From: Streptomyces sp. NBC_00335
Lineage (GTDB): Bacteria; Actinomycetota; Actinomycetes; Streptomycetales; Streptomycetaceae
Length of the DNA stretch: 64,000 bases
Assembly: GCF_036127095.1 (NCBI RefSeq)
Contig: NZ_CP108006.1
Span: 620,001-684,000, forward strand
Direction of reading: 5' to 3'
The notes beneath the pieces were generated by a model, which did no database searches, was not told the origin of the DNA, and saw nothing but the letters and a program-made list of their open reading frames with translations. Positions 1 through 9,393 of this stretch are shown here, in pieces; positions within the stretch are counted from its first letter, which is position 1, and each line of letters starts with the position of its first letter. A program made the position numbers and the translations under genes.

Positions 1-235
1 GTAACGCGTTCGACTTCTGACGTGGTGGATTCGGTCGTACACACCTCACCCGAGGGCCGCTTCCGCCGAGCGCTTCCGTCACTCCGGGAGCACCGGCCAT
101 CCACAGCGGGTCGTCGTTCCCAGCGTCCGATGGGACCTTCAACTCCCTTCCACAGGGCCCGAATCGGCACCTCGCGCGGCCGCCTCCGACGAAAGATGCC
201 TTGACGTATCTAGTGACTTCGCAAGCGCTCGGCAG

Positions 236-249
236 TAGAACTCGTTCTC
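236..249. promoter_or_regulatory. KstR-like palindrome in the cholesterol oxidase promoter
   Basis: TAGAACTCGTTCTC contains the perfect 12-bp palindrome AGAAC-TC-GTTCT. It matches seven of the eight fixed bases of the mycobacterial KstR consensus TnnAACnnGTTnnA. A possible -10 (TAGAGT, 258-263) follows, so the palindrome would overlap the core promoter of the cholesterol oxidase gene that starts at 276. The motif is seen; the identity of the regulator is inferred. I see no gene in the rest of positions 1-275. Confidence 0.5.
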
Positions 250-260
250 ATTCCGCCTAG

Positions 261-1931
<1,671 letters not shown>

Positions 1932-1952
1932 GGGCGGCGGAGCGCACGAAGA

Positions 1953-1983
1953 CCGGGGCCGTCGGATTCTCCGACGGCCCCGG
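1953..1983. terminator. Bidirectional terminator between convergent genes
   Basis: A perfect 14-bp stem (CCGGGGCCGTCGGA and its complement) with a TTC loop lies 22 bp after the cholesterol oxidase stop and before the end of the convergent CMD gene. Confidence 0.85.
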
Positions 1984-2013
1984 ACCCGTGTGCGCACCGC
2001 ACGCGCTCCGCGC

Positions 2014-2493
2014 TCAGTGGCCCGGCAGCACGCAGACGCTGTCGAGGCCCAGCACGTGGTTGAGCCGGCCGAAGGCCAGCCAGGAGCCGATGCTCATCGT
2101 CAGCTCCACGATCTCCACCTGGCTGTAGCGGGCCGTCATCCGCTCCCAGAACTCCTCGTCCAGGCCGTGGTGGTCCAGGCAGTACCGCTCCGCGTACTCC
2201 GCCGCGAGCCGGGTGCGCTCGTCGAAGGCCTTCGTGGTGCGCCACTCGGTGACGGCCTCGGGGAACTCGTCCTCGACCTTCTCCCCGTCCCGGTCGGTGC
2301 GCCAGTCCAGGCAGAAGATGCAGCCGTTGATCTGCGCGACGCGCAGCCGTGCCGCTTCGAACTCCCGCAGCCCCAGGGTGGTGTGGGCGTAGACGGACAG
2401 CGAGAAGTTGGCGGCGGCCATTCCGATGCCGGGGACCAGATCGCCCCACACGTACTCGATGGGGTGCTGGCCTTCGGGTATGTCGATCTTCAT
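2014..2493 (-). CDS. Carboxymuconolactone decarboxylase (AhpD-like) family protein
   Basis: 159 aa. The family signature NGCIFCLDW supplies the CxxC pair that AhpD-like members use for thiol-based peroxide or disulfide chemistry; the acidic EYAERY segment follows. The all-helical pattern and length fit a single CMD domain. The ATG overlaps the stop of the upstream DapB-like gene by 4 bp (2490-2493), so the two are translationally coupled and probably act together. No signal peptide. The substrate cannot be told from sequence. Confidence 0.85.
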   Translation of the reverse strand: MKIDIPEGQHPIEYVWGDLVPGIGMAAANFSLSVYAHTTLGLREFEAARLRVAQINGCIFCLDWRTDRDGEKVEDEFPEAVTEWRTTKAFDERTRLAAEYAERYCLDHHGLDEEFWERMTARYSQVEIVELTMSIGSWLAFGRLNHVLGLDSVCVLPGH

Positions 2494-3572
2494 GACAGTT
2501 TCCTTCCGAGTTTGCCGACGGCGGGGCGCAGGGGGACGTCCAGGGCGTCGTAGAGCCCCGGTTCGGCTTCCACCAGCCAGTCGATGGCTCCTACGAGGCG
2601 TCCGACCGCGGTGGCGTTGCCGCCGGCGGAGCGGTTCTCTCCCTCGTCGGTGGCCTCGATGGTGACCTCGATGTGCGGGCGGCCCTCGATGATCACCCGG
2701 TGGGCGCCGTCACCGCCGTCGGGCGGGGTCGGCCAGTCGGGGGCGCAGGAGGCGTGGATGCGGGTGACGTGCTCGATGACGATGCGGGGTTCGCCCTCGA
2801 CGATCCCCTGCACCTCGAAGCGGATGGCGCCCTGGGTGCCTCCCTCGAACTCCCCCATCGTGCGCGTGGTGACGGTGGTGTCGAGGGCGCGGCGCTCCAC
2901 GGTCTCGCGGATGTCGTCGAGTTCGACGCCCAGCGCCCGGGCCATCATCCGTATCTGGCCGCCCCACACCATGGTCGGGATGGAGGGCATGAGCATCATC
3001 GGCTCGTAGTCCATGGGCTGGCCCATGCCGATGAGGTAGCGGACGGAGTCCGGCTGGTCGTAGGTGGAGTAGTCGAAGATCTCCTGGCAGCGGATGACGT
3101 CGATCCGGGTGCCGAGCCCGCTGAGCAGCAGCGGGAGCACGTCGTTGCCCCATCCGGGGTCGACGCCGGAGGCGAAGAGCGAACCGCCGCCCTCCGCGAC
3201 CGCGGCGGTCACCGGATCGAGGAACTCCGGCGGGGCGCTGCGGTAGTCGTAGAGCGGATAGAGGGCGGGGCTCACGACGACGGCCCCGGAGCGGATGGCC
3301 CGGGTGATGTCGGCGAGCGCGTCGTCGGGGCGGATGTCGCCGGACGCCGCGTAGACGACCGCCTGCGGGCGGGCCGCGAGGACCGCCTCGATGTCGTCGG
3401 TGGCGGCGACGCCCGTCTCGTAGTCGAGTTCGCCGAGCTCACCGGCGTCGCGGCCGACCTTTTCTGGATTGTGGACGATGACGGCGGCCAACTTCAGCGC
3501 CGGATGGGCCTCTACGGCACGGATGGCCAAACGGCCGACGTTGCCGGTACCCCAGACAACCGTGGAAATCAT
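2490..3572 (-). CDS. DapB-like NAD(P)-dependent dehydrogenase
   Basis: 360 aa. An N-terminal Rossmann motif (VVWGTGNVGRLAIRAV) and the layout resemble the dihydrodipicolinate reductase N-terminal domain followed by a longer, non-DapB C-terminal region. Such proteins are often annotated as amine dehydrogenase or DapB-like and have no firm role in lysine synthesis. TACCCT lies 6 nt before the ATG, which suggests a leaderless transcript. It forms a two-gene operon with the CMD protein through a 4-bp ATGA overlap. Confidence 0.8.
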   Translation of the reverse strand: MISTVVWGTGNVGRLAIRAVEAHPALKLAAVIVHNPEKVGRDAGELGELDYETGVAATDDIEAVLAARPQAVVYAASGDIRPDDALADITRAIRSGAVVVSPALYPLYDYRSAPPEFLDPVTAAVAEGGGSLFASGVDPGWGNDVLPLLLSGLGTRIDVIRCQEIFDYSTYDQPDSVRYLIGMGQPMDYEPMMLMPSIPTMVWGGQIRMMARALGVELDDIRETVERRALDTTVTTRTMGEFEGGTQGAIRFEVQGIVEGEPRIVIEHVTRIHASCAPDWPTPPDGGDGAHRVIIEGRPHIEVTIEATDEGENRSAGGNATAVGRLVGAIDWLVEAEPGLYDALDVPLRPAVGKLGRKLS

Positions 3573-3636
3573 GCGCGGAGGGTAGCTTCAGGACCTGTAG
3601 GTTCCTAGAGCCGTGTACGGAAATTCCGGCCCGCTG

Positions 3637-3792
3637 TCACTGGTTTTGCGCACCCAGGACAAACAGCAAGTAAACGAAGAACGCGAACAAATGGCCTACG
3701 AACAAGTAGGCGATGAGCCGGATGATGAGACCGCGCGGGAACTTCGACTGCTGTGCTTGCGGTGCGTGCTGCGTGTCCTGCGTATCGGGCAT
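3637..3792 (-). CDS. Small membrane protein, DUF6126-like
   Basis: 51 aa. A polar N-terminus (MPDTQDTQ) is followed by one hydrophobic segment of about 25 residues (LIAYLFVGHLFAFFVYLLFV). The ATG is set at 3792 because GAGGAG lies just upstream. The gene begins 17 bp after the stop of the XRE/cupin regulator. Small one-helix proteins placed directly after XRE/cupin regulators are a recurrent actinomycete pair; function unknown. Confidence 0.75.
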   Translation of the reverse strand: MPDTQDTQHAPQAQQSKFPRGLIIRLIAYLFVGHLFAFFVYLLFVLGAQNQ

Positions 3793-3809
3793 GGCGTACG
3801 GCTCCTCGC

Positions 3810-4445
3810 CTATCGGTGGTGTGTGGTCGCGCCCGTGCCGGTGCCGCCGCCGAGGCACAGGCCGGCGAGGCTGCTCTGCAGCAGGGTGTGGACGAACAGC
3901 AGCTCCGCCCCGGCGGCCGAGGCCGCGCCGATCCGGTGCGCGGTGAGCGAGTCGAAGTGGGCGCTGTCCCCGGGCTCCAGCAGGTACTCGGTCTCCCCCA
4001 GGTGCAGCCGCAGCCGCCCCTGCAGCACGTAGAGCCACTCCTCCCCGGGGTGTACGCGGACCAGCTCGCCCTGGCTGCGGCCGTGCGGGACGTGCACCCG
4101 CAGCGCCTGCATCCCGCGGCCGGAGCCGCCGGCCTGCCAGTACGTCCAGCCGTCCGCCTCGCGGGCGCCCGGACCGCCTGCCCGTACGATGGGATCGGCG
4201 ACGGCCGGGGTCTCCCCGAGCAGCTCCGAGACCGTCGTGCCGTACGTGCGGGCGAGTCCGAGCAGCAGCGGCAGCGAGGGCTGGCGGCGGCCGGTCTCCA
4301 GTCGGGACAGGTGCGCCGGCGAGAGCCGGGCCCGGGCGGCGGCGGCCTCCAGGGTGAGTCCGGCCCGGCGGCGCAGATCGCGCAGCTGCGGGGCCACGGT
4401 GGGCAGCTCGGCTTCGGCGGGGCCGGGGGCAGGACCGGTTGTCAT
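3810..4445 (-). CDS. XRE-family regulator with C-terminal cupin domain
   Basis: 211 aa. Residues about 20-75 form an XRE helix-turn-helix (LRDLRRRAGLTLEAAAAR, then HLSRLETGRRQPSL). Residues about 110-195 form a cupin barrel (HPGEEWLYVLQGRLRLHLG, LEPGDSAHFDS). This PuuR-like architecture senses a small metabolite in the cupin pocket and usually represses nearby genes. The likely operator is the inverted repeat immediately upstream. Forms an operon with the 51-aa membrane protein. Confidence 0.9.
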   Translation of the reverse strand: MTTGPAPGPAEAELPTVAPQLRDLRRRAGLTLEAAAARARLSPAHLSRLETGRRQPSLPLLLGLARTYGTTVSELLGETPAVADPIVRAGGPGAREADGWTYWQAGGSGRGMQALRVHVPHGRSQGELVRVHPGEEWLYVLQGRLRLHLGETEYLLEPGDSAHFDSLTAHRIGAASAAGAELLFVHTLLQSSLAGLCLGGGTGTGATTHHR

Positions 4446-4474
4446 GCCCCGATTGAGCCAGACTCTTACCTCCC

Positions 4475-4501
4475 TGGCAATCCGCCTTGCCTCTCAGGCA
4501 A
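4475..4501. promoter_or_regulatory. Inverted-repeat operator upstream of the XRE/cupin gene
   Basis: TTGCCTCTCAGGCAA (4487-4501) is a perfect 6-3-6 inverted repeat. A further half-site, TGGCAA, lies at 4475-4480. Both are in the 61-bp gap between the ligase stop and the regulator start, where an autoregulatory site is expected. Confidence 0.6.
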
Positions 4502-4506
4502 AACCC

Positions 4507-6057
4507 TTACGCGGCGTCGTCGGGTCCGGGTGGCCCGCCGAGCACTGTCTCCACGGTGTCCGCGTCCTGGGCCCGCTTGTCGGGGCGGTGCCGCAGGACG
4601 CGCGCGAAGCGCAGGGCGACCCCGGCCGGGTAGCGGGGGGAGCGCTGCAGGCCGTCGTAGGCGATCTCCACCACCAGTTCGGGGCGCACCCGGACCGTGT
4701 GGCCGTCGTCCTCGACCGCGAGTTCGCCGAGCCGCTCGGTCTGCCAGCGCAGCATCTCGTCGGTGAGTCCCTTGAAGGTCTTGCCGAGCATGGCGTAGCC
4801 GCCGTCGGCGGTCCGGGCGCCCAGGTGCAGGTTGGACAGGAGGCCGGTGCGGCGGCCGTGGCCCCGCTCCACGGCGAGCACCACCAGGTCCAGGGTGTGC
4901 ACCGGTTTCACCTTGAGCCAGTGTTTGCCGCGCCGGCCGGCCGCGTAGGTGGAGTCGAGGGCCTTGAGCATCACGCCCTCGTGCCCCCGGCGCAGGGTCC
5001 GCGTCCAGAACTCCTCCGCCTCGGCGGCCTGCCCCGCAGGGTCCTCGACCACGAGCCGGCCGACCCGCCACTCCTCCGGCACCAGGGCGGTGAGCTCCGC
5101 GTACCGCTCGCGCACCGGCAGGTCGAGGAGCACCCGGTCGCCCGCCGCCAGTACGTCGAAAAAGTAGGGGACGACCGGGAGGGTCCGCCGGGCGGCCTCG
5201 ACGTCGGCGCGGGAGCCGACCCGGCTCGCCACCTCCTGGAACGGCACCGGCCGCCCGTCCGCGGCAGAGCGTCCGATGACCTCCCCGTCGAGGATGAACC
5301 GGTCCCCCGGAAAGGACCGCGCCAGTTCGGCCACCTCCGGCAGCCGGTCGGTGATCTCGTCGAGGGAGCGCGTGTACACCCGTACGTCGTCCCCCTCGCG
5401 GTGGACCTGCACCCGGATCCCGTCGAGCTTCTCCTCCACCGCACACGGCCCGAGCGCGGCCAGGGCCTCGGCCACCGACTTGGCGGTGTTCGCCAGCATC
5501 GGCTGTACGGGCTGCCCCACGCGCAGGGTGACCTCGCGCAGGGCCGCCGCCCCGTCGGCGAGCACGGCCGCCGCCACCCGGGGCAGGGAGCCGTCGAGCA
5601 TGGCGGCCCGGCGGAGGGCCGCCGCGGGCACCCCTGCCGCGGCGGCCACCCCCTCCAGGGCCACGGCATCGAGCGCACCCTGGCGCACCTCCCCGCCGAG
5701 CAGGCTGCGCAGGAACCGCTGCTCGGCCTCGGTGGCCGCGCCGAGCAGACCGTCCAGGATCCGGCGGCGCTCGGCCTGGGCGCCGGCCCCGGACACGGCG
5801 GCGAACCGGGTCACGGCCTCGTCGACGGCGGTCACGGTCAGGGTCGGCTCGGCGGCGGGTTCGCTCTCCCCGGCGAGCGCGCGCCAGCCGATCCCCGGGC
5901 GGCCCTGGGGCAACCGGCCCGCGAGGTAGGACACCACCAGCGCGGCCTCCTCGGCGGGCGCGGCGGCGAACAGCTCCGCGAGCAGAGCGGTCTTCCCCGA
6001 CCTGCCGGAGGTTTCGGCAACCGCCCGGGACACACGCGCAACCTCGGCCAGCAACAT
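4507..6057 (-). CDS. lig: ATP-dependent DNA ligase
   Basis: 516 aa. The adenylation motif EEKLDGIRVQ holds the lysine that is adenylated. Motif III (FILDGEVIG), motif IV (EGVMLKALDSTY) and motif V (WLKVKP) follow in order, then an OB-fold region. The N-terminal third is the helical ATP-ligase DNA-binding domain. An upstream extension of the frame reaches 6906 only because the 51-bp repeats are a multiple of three, so I place the start at MLLAEVARVS (6057), which gives the usual length of about 510 aa. It acts in repair, probably beside the essential NAD-dependent LigA. Confidence 0.92.
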   Translation of the reverse strand: MLLAEVARVSRAVAETSGRSGKTALLAELFAAAPAEEAALVVSYLAGRLPQGRPGIGWRALAGESEPAAEPTLTVTAVDEAVTRFAAVSGAGAQAERRRILDGLLGAATEAEQRFLRSLLGGEVRQGALDAVALEGVAAAAGVPAAALRRAAMLDGSLPRVAAAVLADGAAALREVTLRVGQPVQPMLANTAKSVAEALAALGPCAVEEKLDGIRVQVHREGDDVRVYTRSLDEITDRLPEVAELARSFPGDRFILDGEVIGRSAADGRPVPFQEVASRVGSRADVEAARRTLPVVPYFFDVLAAGDRVLLDLPVRERYAELTALVPEEWRVGRLVVEDPAGQAAEAEEFWTRTLRRGHEGVMLKALDSTYAAGRRGKHWLKVKPVHTLDLVVLAVERGHGRRTGLLSNLHLGARTADGGYAMLGKTFKGLTDEMLRWQTERLGELAVEDDGHTVRVRPELVVEIAYDGLQRSPRYPAGVALRFARVLRHRPDKRAQDADTVETVLGGPPGPDDAA

Positions 6058-6106
6058 GCGGCCATCCTCCCGCCGCGCGGCCTGCACCGCAGCCCGGCAC
6101 AGCCGG

Positions 6107-6402
6107 CCCCGCCGTCGCTTGAGGCGCAGGGTCCGGGGCGCAGCCCTGCTCATCCACCCCCGCCGGCGCTTGAGACGCAGGGTCCGGGGCGCAGCCCCGC
6201 TCATCCACCCCCGCCGGCGCTTGAGGCACGGGATCCGGGGCGCAGCCCCGCTCATCCACCCCCGCCGGCGCTTGAGGCGCAGGGTCCGGGGCGCAGCCCC
6301 GCTCATCCACCCCCGCCGGCGCTTGAGACGCAGGGTCCGGGGCGGAACCCTGCTCATCCAGCCCCGCCGGCGTTTGAGGCGCGGGGTCTGGGGCGGAGCC
6401 CC
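6107..6402. repeat. Six-copy 51-bp tandem repeat with hairpins
   Basis: Six units start at about 6107, 6158, 6209, 6260, 6311 and 6362 with an exact 51-bp period; the last is partial. Each holds CCCCGCCGGCGCTTGAG and a GGGGCGCAGCCCC or GGGGCGGAGCCCC hairpin core. Outer copies diverge more than inner ones. The array fills the gap between the ligase and the hydrolase-ABC gene. From 6403 to 6654 I see no gene, only GC-rich DNA. Confidence 0.9.
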
Positions 6403-6666
6403 AGTTTCGGGAAGGGGCGGGGTGGGGAAGGAAACGCCCCCGGCCCGACCCCGCCGGGCTTTCCACCCCCCCGGTCCGTCCCGGCCCCCGGCCCCCGGCC
6501 CGGACTCCCGGTCCCGGCCACCGCACCGGCACGGCACCGGCACCGGCTCCGGCCCGCCGCGTACCGCAGGCGCGGTATGCCGACCGCCCGGCGTAGTCCT
6601 TGAGGACGTCCGCAGTTCAGCCTGCGGGAGCGCGGCCGCCGACGGCCTGGCGCTTAGGGTTCCCGT

Positions 6667-9393
6667 ATGAAGCTCCGACTGCCCCGGCGCCGCCGAACCC
6701 GCCTGCTCGCGGGCGCGGCCGCGCTCGCCGTCGTCGCGGGGGCGGGCACCCTCACGGCCACCGCCGCGGCCGGCGACGCCCCGTCCGTGCGCCGCGAGGA
6801 CAAGGTCCTCGACATGCCCGGCGCCGGGATCGACATCTCGTACTTCACCAGTGGGGACACCACGGGGGACGGTGCGGCGAAACGTCCCGCCGTGCTCCTC
6901 GCCCACGGTTTCGGCGGCAGCAAGGAGGACATGCGGCCGCAGGCCGAACGCCTCGCCCGCGACGGTTACGCCGTGCTCACCTGGTCCGCGCGCGGCTTCG
7001 GCCGCTCCGGCGGGAAGATCGGGCTGAACGATCCCGAGTACGAGGTCAAGGACGTCTCCCGGCTGATCGACTGGATCGCCGCCCGGCCCGGGGTGCGCCT
7101 GGACGCGGCCGGGGATCCGCGCGTCGGAATCGCGGGCGGCTCCTACGGCGGCGCGATCTCACTGCTCGCGGCCGGCAACGACCCGCGCGTGGACGCCATC
7201 GCCCCCTCGATCACCTACTGGAACCTCGCGGACTCCCTCTTCCCGAACGGCGTCTTCAAGAAGCTGTGGGCGGGCCTCTTCTTCACCACCGGTTCCGCGG
7301 GCGGCCTGCAGCCCGGCGCCTCCGCCCAGGGCGCCGCCCCGCAGGCGGCCCCGGCCGCGCCCGGCTGCGGACGCTTCCAGCCGGAGCTGTGCGCCATGTA
7401 CGAGCGGGTCGCGGTGGCCGGCAAGCCCGACCCCGAGGCCCGCACGCTGCTGGAGCGGCGCAGTCCCTCGGCGGTCGGCGGCGCGATCAAGGTGCCGACC
7501 CTGATCACGCAGGGCCAGGACGACTCCCTCTTCCCGCTGGACCAGGCCGATGCCATGGCCCGGGCGATCGCCGCCAACGGCGCGCCCGTCTCCGTGGACT
7601 GGGCGGCCGGCGGGCACGACGGGGGCATGCGCGAAGCGGACCGCGTCGAGGGCCGGGTGCAGACCTGGTTCGACCGCTACCTCAAGGACGACGCCTCCGT
7701 GGACACCGGTCCCGCCTTCCGCGTCTCGCGCTCCGGCGGCATCGACTCCACCGACGGCCGGGTCACGCTGCGCGGAGCGAGCGGCTCCACCTATCCAGGG
7801 CTGCTGTCCGGGCCGCGCGAGTTCGCCCTGACCGGCCGGGAGCAGACCTTCGCCAACCCGGCGGGCGGGGCGCCGCCGGCGCTGTCCGCGCTGCCGGGCA
7901 TCGGCGGGCAGCTCGCCGCCCTCGGAGGCGGCCTCTCGCTGGACTTCCCCGGGCAGAACGCCCGGTTCGACTCGGAGCCTCTGACCGCCGAAACCCGGAT
8001 CACCGGGACCCCGACCATCACCCTAAAGGTGAGGTCTACAGCTGAGGACGGTTCGGCCGTCCTGTTCGGCAAGGTGTACGACGTCGGCCCCGACGGGCGC
8101 CAGCAGGTGCTGCCCAGTCAGCTGGTGGCCCCGGTGCGGGTGGAGGACGCCCGGCAGGACAAGACCGTCGAGCTGCGGCTGCCCGCGATCGACCACGCCG
8201 TCGAGGCCGGGCACCGGCTACGGCTCGTCGTCGCCGCCACCGACCTCGGCTACGCCTCCCCGGCCGCGCCCGCGGCCTACACCGTCTCGGCGCAGGGCCC
8301 TCTGGCCGTGCCCGTCGCGGGCGGGGTGCGCACGGCGTCCTCCGGGCTGCCCGCCTGGACCTGGTGGATGCCGCTCGGGGCCGCGCTGCTGGCCGCGGGG
8401 CTGGTGGGGATCCGCAGGACCGGCCGGGGGCCGGGCGGGATCCGGGCGGGCGCACCGCAGCCCGACCCCGCGCTGGCCGACGTACCACTGGAGATCACGG
8501 GGCTGACCAAGCGGTACGCCAAGGCGCAGGACCGCTACGCCGTACGGGACCTGTCCTTCCGGGTGGAGAAGGGCCAGGTGCTCGGCCTGCTCGGACCCAA
8601 CGGTGCGGGCAAGACCACGACCCTGCGGATGCTGATGGGCCTGATCACTCCGGATGCCGGGGAGATCCGGGTCTTCGGGCACCAGGTACGGGCCGGCGCG
8701 CCCGTGCTCTCACGGGTCGGCGCCTTCGTGGAGGGTGCCGGTTTCCTGCCGCACCTGACGGGGCGCGCCAACCTGGAGCTGTACTGGCAGGCCACGGGCC
8801 GCCCCGCCGCGGACTCCCACATGGAGGAGGCCCTGGAGATCGCCGGGCTCGGCGACGCCCTGGAGCGGGCGGTCCGCACGTACTCGCAGGGCATGCGCCA
8901 GCGCCTCGCGATCGCCCAGGCCATGCTCGGCATGCCGGACCTGCTGATCCTCGACGAGCCGACCAACGGTCTGGACCCGCCGCAGATCCGCGAGATGCGC
9001 GACGTGATGATCCGGTACGCGGCCGGCGGGCGGACGGTCATCGTCTCCAGCCACCTGCTGTCGGAGGTCGAGCAGTCCTGCACGCACCTGGTGGTCATGG
9101 ACCGCGGCCGGCTCGTCCAGGCGGGCGAGGTCGCCGAGATCACCGGCGGCGGGGACGTCCTGCTGGTGTCGCTGGCGCAGCCGGTGGACGAGGCGGTCGT
9201 CGGGAAGATCGCCGCCCTGGAGGGAGTGGAGTCCGTGGCGAGCGCCGAGGACGGTCTGCTCGTACGGCTGGACGGCGCGAGCGCCGCCGAGCTGATCGCC
9301 GAACTCGTACGGCTGGAGGTGCCGGTGTCCGGAGTGGGACCGCACCGGCGGCTGGAAGACGCGTTCCTCACCCTGATCGGAGGCGCGGCATGA
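6667..9393 (+). CDS. Exported CocE/S15-type hydrolase fused to an ABC ATPase
   Basis: 908 aa. A signal or anchor sequence (residues 1-36) is followed by an alpha/beta-hydrolase domain: oxyanion region LLAHGFGG and nucleophile Ser159 in GGSYGGA, of the CocE/NonD or X-Pro peptidase type. Its beta-rich C-terminal part runs to about residue 550, then one hydrophobic segment (about 561-580). A complete ABC domain follows: Walker A GPNGAGKTTT (about 642), signature YSQGMRQR (about 738), Walker B LLILDEPTNGLD (about 758). Predicted topology puts the hydrolase outside and the ATPase inside. TAGGGT 6 nt before the ATG suggests leaderless transcription. The stop overlaps the permease start by 4 bp. A short run of rare codons lies at 8023-8043. 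Confidence 0.9.
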   Translation: MKLRLPRRRRTRLLAGAAALAVVAGAGTLTATAAAGDAPSVRREDKVLDMPGAGIDISYFTSGDTTGDGAAKRPAVLLAHGFGGSKEDMRPQAERLARDGYAVLTWSARGFGRSGGKIGLNDPEYEVKDVSRLIDWIAARPGVRLDAAGDPRVGIAGGSYGGAISLLAAGNDPRVDAIAPSITYWNLADSLFPNGVFKKLWAGLFFTTGSAGGLQPGASAQGAAPQAAPAAPGCGRFQPELCAMYERVAVAGKPDPEARTLLERRSPSAVGGAIKVPTLITQGQDDSLFPLDQADAMARAIAANGAPVSVDWAAGGHDGGMREADRVEGRVQTWFDRYLKDDASVDTGPAFRVSRSGGIDSTDGRVTLRGASGSTYPGLLSGPREFALTGREQTFANPAGGAPPALSALPGIGGQLAALGGGLSLDFPGQNARFDSEPLTAETRITGTPTITLKVRSTAEDGSAVLFGKVYDVGPDGRQQVLPSQLVAPVRVEDARQDKTVELRLPAIDHAVEAGHRLRLVVAATDLGYASPAAPAAYTVSAQGPLAVPVAGGVRTASSGLPAWTWWMPLGAALLAAGLVGIRRTGRGPGGIRAGAPQPDPALADVPLEITGLTKRYAKAQDRYAVRDLSFRVEKGQVLGLLGPNGAGKTTTLRMLMGLITPDAGEIRVFGHQVRAGAPVLSRVGAFVEGAGFLPHLTGRANLELYWQATGRPAADSHMEEALEIAGLGDALERAVRTYSQGMRQRLAIAQAMLGMPDLLILDEPTNGLDPPQIREMRDVMIRYAAGGRTVIVSSHLLSEVEQSCTHLVVMDRGRLVQAGEVAEITGGGDVLLVSLAQPVDEAVVGKIAALEGVESVASAEDGLLVRLDGASAAELIAELVRLEVPVSGVGPHRRLEDAFLTLIGGAA

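Noticed and set aside
22..204. 60-codon ORF at the left edge
   Set aside because: No ribosome-binding site or recognisable protein features; the region reads as intergenic.
6107..6402. Possible CRISPR array
   Set aside because: The units are contiguous near-identical 51-mers without unique spacers, and no cas gene is present.
6058..6906. N-terminal extension of DNA ligase through the 51-bp repeats (total 799 aa)
   Set aside because: The frame stays open only because the repeat is a multiple of three and GC-rich; the extension overlaps the start of the divergent fusion gene, and the family length starts at 6057.
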